Shown here: one piece after another, positions 58,863 to 64,000 of the stretch | Position numbering within the stretch: the stretch's first letter is position 1 | Layout: each line of letters begins with the position of its first letter | Made by a program: the position numbers and the translations under genes | Assembly: GCF_026725475.1 (NCBI RefSeq) | Contig: NZ_CP109965.1 | Location: 1,736,001-1,800,000 of the forward strand | DNA length: 64,000 nt | Reading direction: 5' to 3' | Source: Catenovulum adriaticum | GTDB lineage: Bacteria; Pseudomonadota; Gammaproteobacteria; Enterobacterales; Alteromonadaceae | Notes under the pieces: model-generated | The model's input: the letters and a program-made list of their open reading frames with translations, nothing else | The model's database searches: none | Told to the model about the DNA's origin: nothing

Positions 58863-61274
58863 CTACTCTTTTTGATTTAACAGTTCGTTGAAACGTCGTT
58901 GGTATAATGTGCCATTAACTTCTCTTGCTGCATCAACCATAGCGTTGTATGGGACATCGGTAACAGACACAAAACCTATATTGTAATTTTCACCATCATA
59001 AGCTCGGCCTGTAATAGGCGAGTCTATATACTGGAACCAATGTGCACCAATGAAATAATCATTATCGATAATTGAGTGCATATATTCTTTATACATACGT
59101 GCTCTATCTTTTTGATCAGCCGCTGCAATTAACCCTGGATGGAAGAAACCAGAAGCCGTGGTACCAATGTGATATTCACCAATAACCGCCGGCATATCTA
59201 ATTTTTTAAGGAATTTCGAGGTTGACGGCGTTAACCCCTCTTTATATAAATTAATACTTAATACATCTACGTATTCAGAGGCCGCTTTCACCACAGGCGC
59301 AGGCATGCCCCAGCCTGCAAATCTAACACCCATATATAAGTGATTCGGCAGGTATTTAGCCAACGTACCGTCAACCACTTTAAAGTACTGTTTAGCATAG
59401 AGATAAAGTAAATTTTCATAATCTGCAATGCGGTTTTTATTAGATGGTGCGGTATCAAAACCACCTTTTTGGAACGCACCCCACGAGGTTAGAGATAAGC
59501 CCCATGCTTGGTTTAACTTTTTAATGTCACCATATTGTTTCTTTAACGTTTGGGTAAACATATTTTTAGTGGGCACGCCTGCACCATCGCGGTTTAAGGT
59601 GTGAATGACAATACCTAACTCGCTTTCAGGTCGGCCCGGTCGGCCCCAACTTTTTTCATTGTCAACAAACACACCCACACACCAAGGGCTGCCTTTTACT
59701 TCATCTGCAACCACTTTTAAGGTTACATCCGCTCGTTCAGCAAATTTAGGATCAAATACATCCGGCAAAGGAGACCAAAAATCATTGCCACTAGAAACTG
59801 TTTTAAAGTCACCAATTATCCAGCCATTGGCAAAATATGGCATTCTTTTATTATCGTAAAATATTGGGTCTACCCAGTTTCCGAACGAGGTAAATCCCCA
59901 GCTACGCATGCGATCTAAGGTAACTTTACCCCAGTCATTTACATACGAATATGGGGTTGTTTCACCGTATTTTCGCTCTAAATTTGCCATATAAAAACTA
60001 AACACTTCACCATGTTCAACTGGACCGGAATGAACTTCACGGCGATAACCATAGTTACCGGCAAGCGGGTCTGTATAATCTGGTAACCATTGAAACATGT
60101 TTTTACGTGTTTTAGAGACCACATGTCTGGTTGGGATGGCTTCTGCTGGTGGGGTGTTTAAGCCTTCTGAATCTTCCGGCGTTACATCGTCCGCTGAGCG
60201 CTGTTTAATGGTATCTTTATCGAAGTCATAACCTGTCACTGTAGTGGTGTTAGACATTCGAACATTGGCGATACCCGAGGTAAAGAAAATATAGCCGTCT
60301 GGATCAATCAGCGACCATTTATCGCCAATTTTTTGAGTTCTAAAATAACCGGTCGCTTCAAATTTAGGGCCGTCTTTCCAACCACTAAAACGAGAGCGCC
60401 CATCAAGCATTTCACCATCGTTAAGACGCGCGAGTTCTTTATTTTTAACTTCAATTAATTCTGCTTCAGAATGTACTTTTTCTTCGAATTCTTGTTTTGA
60501 CGATTGGCCAAATTTATCAACTATGTTAGCTAAATAATCTGGCTTGAGTTTTGGGTTTGGACGAATTCGAATATTATCGATAATGATTTCTTTATTACGC
60601 AGGTTGTGTTCAAGCGTAAAATTAATTTTTTTAATACCTTTTAAATTTAGGTTTTTATTGCCCCACATCCAAACAAATTGGACATCATCTGATTGCCATG
60701 TTGGTGGATTCGAACGCAAGCCCGAACTGAGATTAAGCTCAACACTATCGCCTAAATCTGAATCTGGGCTACCAACATCATGTCCGGCCATCTTTGAATA
60801 ATAGGTTTTCGACTTACCAACCGGCACCACCACCGAACGCGTATAATTGCTACCATCAATATCGGTAACACCTAGTTTCAAAAACACCGAAACTTCACCC
60901 TCGTTGGCAATATCAAATGCAATATTAAAACTATCGTATTGGCTCCAGTCCCATGGGGTTTCTGGCTCAAAACTAATGGAGGAATAGGGTTTGTTGGCTG
61001 AATTGAATTTAACTTTTAACGCTTTTTTACCCTCCGTTACACCATTTGATTGAATCAATTCGCCTTCGGCGTTGCCAAACCTGATGGATGCAGGAATGCT
61101 ATTGCCTTCAAAATCATAAATAATTTCAGTTCCCGCTTGAGCTTCGTCGGCTTGAGCGTTTTTTTCAGTCATTGTTGACTGAGAGGCTGAGCTTGGATCG
61201 TTATCAAAGCAAGCTGTGCTTAGCAAACAACTTGTGGCGATAACAGACCATTTATATAGGTTAGTTTTTAACAT
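58863..61274 (-). CDS. GH50 beta-agarase, probable lipoprotein
   Basis: An 803-residue secreted glycosidase of family GH50, which cleaves beta-1,4 bonds of agarose, often releasing neoagarobiose. The N-terminus has a signal ending LLSTAC, suggesting lipidation at Cys22. Residues about 50-240 form a carbohydrate-binding-like beta domain (IIYDFEGNSIPASIRF, WDWSQYDSFNIAFDI). The catalytic barrel begins near 305 with GYFRTQKIGDKW, IDPDGYIFFTSGIANVRM. Glu540 in GVFVDNEKSWG and Glu700 in AVIGEYHIGT are the expected acid/base and nucleophile; their 160-residue spacing fits the known GH50 enzyme Aga50D. It starts 13 bases after the sulfatase stop and ends before a strong terminator. Exact product size is not predictable. 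Confidence 0.88.
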   Translation of the reverse strand: MLKTNLYKWSVIATSCLLSTACFDNDPSSASQSTMTEKNAQADEAQAGTEIIYDFEGNSIPASIRFGNAEGELIQSNGVTEGKKALKVKFNSANKPYSSISFEPETPWDWSQYDSFNIAFDIANEGEVSVFLKLGVTDIDGSNYTRSVVVPVGKSKTYYSKMAGHDVGSPDSDLGDSVELNLSSGLRSNPPTWQSDDVQFVWMWGNKNLNLKGIKKINFTLEHNLRNKEIIIDNIRIRPNPKLKPDYLANIVDKFGQSSKQEFEEKVHSEAELIEVKNKELARLNDGEMLDGRSRFSGWKDGPKFEATGYFRTQKIGDKWSLIDPDGYIFFTSGIANVRMSNTTTVTGYDFDKDTIKQRSADDVTPEDSEGLNTPPAEAIPTRHVVSKTRKNMFQWLPDYTDPLAGNYGYRREVHSGPVEHGEVFSFYMANLERKYGETTPYSYVNDWGKVTLDRMRSWGFTSFGNWVDPIFYDNKRMPYFANGWIIGDFKTVSSGNDFWSPLPDVFDPKFAERADVTLKVVADEVKGSPWCVGVFVDNEKSWGRPGRPESELGIVIHTLNRDGAGVPTKNMFTQTLKKQYGDIKKLNQAWGLSLTSWGAFQKGGFDTAPSNKNRIADYENLLYLYAKQYFKVVDGTLAKYLPNHLYMGVRFAGWGMPAPVVKAASEYVDVLSINLYKEGLTPSTSKFLKKLDMPAVIGEYHIGTTASGFFHPGLIAAADQKDRARMYKEYMHSIIDNDYFIGAHWFQYIDSPITGRAYDGENYNIGFVSVTDVPYNAMVDAAREVNGTLYQRRFNELLNQKE

Positions 61275-61287
61275 TTTATTTTATATC

Positions 61288-63102
61288 TCAATTACTTGGT
61301 TTGATATACATATAATAGGCACTAATTAGCTGTCCGCTGCTAGTTTGCATTACACCTTCCAATGTATGTAAACCAGTGCTTAAATCGAATTCGAAACTGA
61401 CTTCAGTTTGTTTATCACGAGAAACATTTGCTTTGGCGATCGTTTTATCGTTTAGCTTAAATAATACTGAATCAATATCGAGGGTTTTAGGTTTATATTG
61501 ATAAAGCGTAAAGTTTGGATCTAGACCTGGGTTATCCATCGGACGCACGTAACCTTCATTAAATCCAAGATTTGCTTCACGTGGCCAGCGAGCAAAGCTT
61601 ATTTTGTAACGACCAGATGTTTTTACGTCTAAATGCCAGATCCCTCGATTGGGTACACCTGCTATTACATGAGATTGATCGTAAGTAGCTTTATCACCTT
61701 TCCATGCTTGTGCGGTAAGTAATACTTCTGCCTGTTGTTGCGTATCTAAAACGGTCGGTGAAAGCCTTTCGTTTTGAGTTACGTCTTGCCACCAGTTTTC
61801 ATAATAGGACGAAAATTGTTTAACTAAATCAGGATACTGATTAGCTAAATTGTTCTTTTGAGATGGGTCGTTTGATAAATCAAATAGCTGTTTATCGACT
61901 AACCGCCAATGGTTATGCATCACCGCATAATCACGGTATTTCACTAAGCTTCCATCTCCAAGTGAGCTGCCAAATCTAGCTTGATTATGAACAACTAATG
62001 TTCTGTTTTGTTCTTCGATCGGGTCATCACCAGTTAAAATAGTTTTTATGCTTGAACCATCAAATTTAACGGCTTTAGGTAGCTTCATGTTAAACATATC
62101 AACAAATGTTGGTAGTAAATCTAAATGAGCGGTTAAATGATGATATTGCTTGCCGCCGGTCAAATCACCATTTGGCCAATGCCAAAAACTCGCAGCTCTA
62201 TGCCCTCCTTCAAAAGGTGAAGTTTTTCGGCCTCGCATATCGGCATTGTAACCACCTGTTATTTGACCATTATTGGGTCCATCAGCGCCTGCGGTGGTGC
62301 CATTGTCTGTTAAGTAGATAACCAAGGTATTATCAGCTAATTTGTTTTTTTCTAAGAACGTACGTAACTTGCCAACATTATTATCAATGGTGTTTATCAT
62401 GCCATAAAAGCGCGCGCGTGTTTCTGGCACGCCTAACTTTCGGTAAGGCTCAGCAAATTCGTTTGGTACATTAAAAGGGCCATGCGGCGTGTTGGTTGCT
62501 AGATAAATAAAAAACGGATTAGATTTTTGTTCTGTAATAAAAGTTTTAGCCTGCTCAAACCAGATATCGGTTGAATAACCAGATACTTTGGTTGGTTGAC
62601 CATTATCAAAATAGGTGTCGTCAAAATAGTCGTTTTTCCAATAATCCGGAATTTCCCCCGCCACGCCACCAGCGTGAATAAAACTTTTATCAAATCCCCT
62701 ATCGGTTGGACGGAAAGGGTAATTGTCGCCCAAGTGCCATTTACCGAATATCGCAGTGCGGTAGCCGTTATGCTTGAATACATCCGCCATTGTAATTTCT
62801 TCTTTATAGACATGATTGCGGCCAGCAAAGGTAAGCCATGCTCCCACTCTGGCTGAGTATCTACCAGTCATTAATGCGGCTCGAGTAGGCGAACAAGTAG
62901 GATCAACGTGAAAATCGGTTAATCTGACACCCTCATTGGCGAGCTTGTCTAAGTTTGGTGTTTTTAATATTGGGTTACCATGAATTGAGAAATCACCATA
63001 ACCTTGGTCATCAGACACAATCACAATAACATTCGGCTGGAGGCGTTGTGCACTTACTGAAAAAGTAATAAGCAACAAATAGATTAGCATAACAACTTTC
63101 AT
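61288..63102 (-). CDS. Secreted S1-family sulfatase
   Basis: A 604-residue arylsulfatase-type enzyme. ATG at 63102 gives a signal peptide (KVVMLIYLLLITFSVSAQ); an earlier in-frame start at 63141 would overlap the operator palindrome. Calcium ligands are in IVSDDQGYGD (Asp31, Asp32), and Cys70 in CSPTRAALMTG, the CxPxR motif, is converted to formylglycine by a maturase not seen in the window. FGKWHLGD and YLTDNGTTAG supply other active-site residues. The C-terminal about 120 residues form an extra beta domain. Being first in an operon with a GH50 agarase, it probably removes sulfate from agar or porphyran chains; the S1 subfamily needs a SulfAtlas search. Confidence 0.9.
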   Translation of the reverse strand: MKVVMLIYLLLITFSVSAQRLQPNVIVIVSDDQGYGDFSIHGNPILKTPNLDKLANEGVRLTDFHVDPTCSPTRAALMTGRYSARVGAWLTFAGRNHVYKEEITMADVFKHNGYRTAIFGKWHLGDNYPFRPTDRGFDKSFIHAGGVAGEIPDYWKNDYFDDTYFDNGQPTKVSGYSTDIWFEQAKTFITEQKSNPFFIYLATNTPHGPFNVPNEFAEPYRKLGVPETRARFYGMINTIDNNVGKLRTFLEKNKLADNTLVIYLTDNGTTAGADGPNNGQITGGYNADMRGRKTSPFEGGHRAASFWHWPNGDLTGGKQYHHLTAHLDLLPTFVDMFNMKLPKAVKFDGSSIKTILTGDDPIEEQNRTLVVHNQARFGSSLGDGSLVKYRDYAVMHNHWRLVDKQLFDLSNDPSQKNNLANQYPDLVKQFSSYYENWWQDVTQNERLSPTVLDTQQQAEVLLTAQAWKGDKATYDQSHVIAGVPNRGIWHLDVKTSGRYKISFARWPREANLGFNEGYVRPMDNPGLDPNFTLYQYKPKTLDIDSVLFKLNDKTIAKANVSRDKQTEVSFEFDLSTGLHTLEGVMQTSSGQLISAYYMYIKPSN

Positions 63103-63127
63103 ATCAAACCTTAAAACACACAAAATG

Positions 63128-63145
63128 ACAATTGTTAACAATTGT
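63128..63145. promoter_or_regulatory. Perfect 18-bp palindrome, likely operator of the sulfatase-agarase operon
   Basis: ACAATTGTTAACAATTGT is a perfect palindrome 25 bases before the sulfatase ATG. Its core recurs upstream of the DUF5060 gene (26635) and between glgX and gnd (33284). Position and symmetry suggest a dimeric repressor site; the regulator is not in the window. Confidence 0.65.
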
Positions 63146-63350
63146 ATAGGGTGTGTTGAAGAATTTGAAGTATTAGTTTAATTATTTATCAGCCAAAGAA
63201 TACGAGTATCTTTAAACGATGCCTTAAAAAATTAAATTAACCGTTAGCTCGTTACGACCTGAAACTTAAATTATTTCCATCACTCCCTTGTTTCTGCGGA
63301 TTCAAATTGAGTTCAACCTAACGAGGTAACCAATGTCAATGAGCAAACAA

Positions 63351-63372
63351 AAAAGCGGCCGGAGCCGCTTTT
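63351..63372 (-). terminator. Rho-independent terminator of the right-edge gene
   Basis: AAAAGCGGC and GCCGCTTTT pair around CCGG; on the minus strand the stem is followed by TTTTTTG. It is 40 bases after the stop. Confidence 0.85.
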
Positions 63373-63412
63373 AAATCAAATACTATCAAGTTTTAAAAAG
63401 TTAGGTTTATTT

Positions 63413-64000
63413 TTATTGTTGGGTAAATGCCACTTTAGTTCGCTCTAACAACTCTCTATCTAAATCGATTAAACCCAATTTCAACCATATGAGGAGCATC
63501 TCATCTGCGGCTTGATAACTACCGGAATTCATTTTCTCGGAAAGCATTTTCATTTGAAGTTGCATCCGCTGGGTTTGAAATAGTTCGGGGGTAGGTACAT
63601 TTTGAACAATTTCAATTTGAGTTGTTAGTTCGGCTTGTTGGTCCTTATTGTCACCTGCATTTACTTGTGCTCCAAAACGAATCGCCTGTACCCAATCCGG
63701 ATTTTGAATAGTTGAACTGAGTTTATCCAAGTCTAGCTCATGTTCTTTGGTTGATGCCGTTATTTCAGACAATAATTCAAACAATTGTGTGTGTGCTTGG
63801 ATTTCCTTCGCTTGCTTTTGCTGATTTTTGGCTTTGCTGAGCATGTTTAACAATTTATTTTGCCATTTACTGAGTTTGATCTGCTGATTTTTATTTAAAT
63901 CAGATAAATCAATCGCATTAATTTGTTCAGTCAAACTAGCATAATCTAAACTTCCAGCATTTATTTCACTTTCTAATTGTTTTAAAACGTTAGTTTGTTG
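63413..64000 (-). CDS. Helical protein, C-terminal part, cut by the window end
   Basis: The frame stays open to the right edge, giving 195 codons, so the start is outside the window; a TTG at 63934 is not taken as a start. The visible part is highly charged and helical (KWQNKLLNMLSKAKNQQKQAKEIQAH), probably coiled coil, and ends WLKLGLIDLDRELLERTKVAFTQQ. It resembles the C-terminus of DUF349 proteins of related bacteria, but no diagnostic motif is seen here, so this is a guess. No membrane segment is present. Confidence 0.6.
   Translation of the reverse strand, partial: QQTNVLKQLESEINAGSLDYASLTEQINAIDLSDLNKNQQIKLSKWQNKLLNMLSKAKNQQKQAKEIQAHTQLFELLSEITASTKEHELDLDKLSSTIQNPDWVQAIRFGAQVNAGDNKDQQAELTTQIEIVQNVPTPELFQTQRMQLQMKMLSEKMNSGSYQAADEMLLIWLKLGLIDLDRELLERTKVAFTQQ

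Larger units (their letters stand above)
63103..63412. other. 310-base gap: operator and promoter region of the sulfatase-agarase operon
   Basis: No gene is seen. It holds the 18-bp palindrome at 63128-63145 and, at the far end, the terminator of the right-edge gene. A clear -10/-35 pair was not identified. Confidence 0.55.

Noticed and set aside
63103..63141. Longer sulfatase start
   Set aside because: It would put codons over the operator palindrome and add residues before a complete signal peptide.

Overview
The window looks like chromosomal DNA of a marine, low-GC (about 40%) gammaproteobacterium of the order Alteromonadales. The best guess is an agar-degrading Alteromonadaceae such as Catenovulum. 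This rests on gene families and conserved gene order, plus a GH50 beta-agarase beside a sulfatase; it was not tested by a database search. No insertion sequence, prophage, CRISPR array or plasmid function was seen, and almost every gene is a recognisable chromosomal housekeeping or carbohydrate gene.

Layout. 1-406: 3' end of a sodium:dicarboxylate symporter. 504-19.7 kb, minus strand: RNA methyltransferase, Nif3-like protein, zapC, pyrD, giant NAD-glutamate dehydrogenase, trmN6, single-chain 5-oxoprolinase, DUF3820 protein, hydrolase, Slp lipoprotein, M50-like protease, tsaB, yoaA and a disordered protein. 19.9-24.6 kb: tusA (minus), an unknown gene, then bepA-arsC/yfgD-wrbA-like-DUF2069-RluA-like (plus). 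24.7-31.4 kb: secreted DUF5060 glycosidase, a structured intergenic region, yqcC-truC-yqcA, DUF3549-DUF3301 and an orphan response regulator.

31.6-50.1 kb is a central carbon block: gnd, glgX, glgB and malQ (glycogen/maltodextrin), gapA, then the Entner-Doudoroff operon zwf-pgl-edd-glk-eda, with the divergent regulator gene hexR followed by pykA. Two HexR-type boxes lie between zwf and hexR. Together these genes take glucose or glucan-derived sugars through glucose-6-phosphate and KDPG to glyceraldehyde-3-phosphate and pyruvate.

50.2-52.8 kb: a hydrolase/M14 peptidase pair and a TSUP transporter. 52.8-58.6 kb: a complete rRNA operon on the minus strand (two promoters, boxA, 16S, tRNA-Ile, tRNA-Ala, 23S, 5S, terminator). 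Its 16S-tRNA spacer also holds a degenerate second copy of tRNA-Ile. 58.8-63.1 kb: a two-gene operon of S1 sulfatase and GH50 beta-agarase behind an 18-bp perfect palindrome. The right edge holds the 3' part of a helical protein gene.

The most interesting unexplained signals are the near-identical palindrome ATTGTTAACAAT at three intergenic sites (sulfatase/agarase, DUF5060 glycosidase, gnd/glgX), the tRNA-Ile relic in the rRNA operon, and short hairpins with GGA in the loop that resemble CsrA binding sites.
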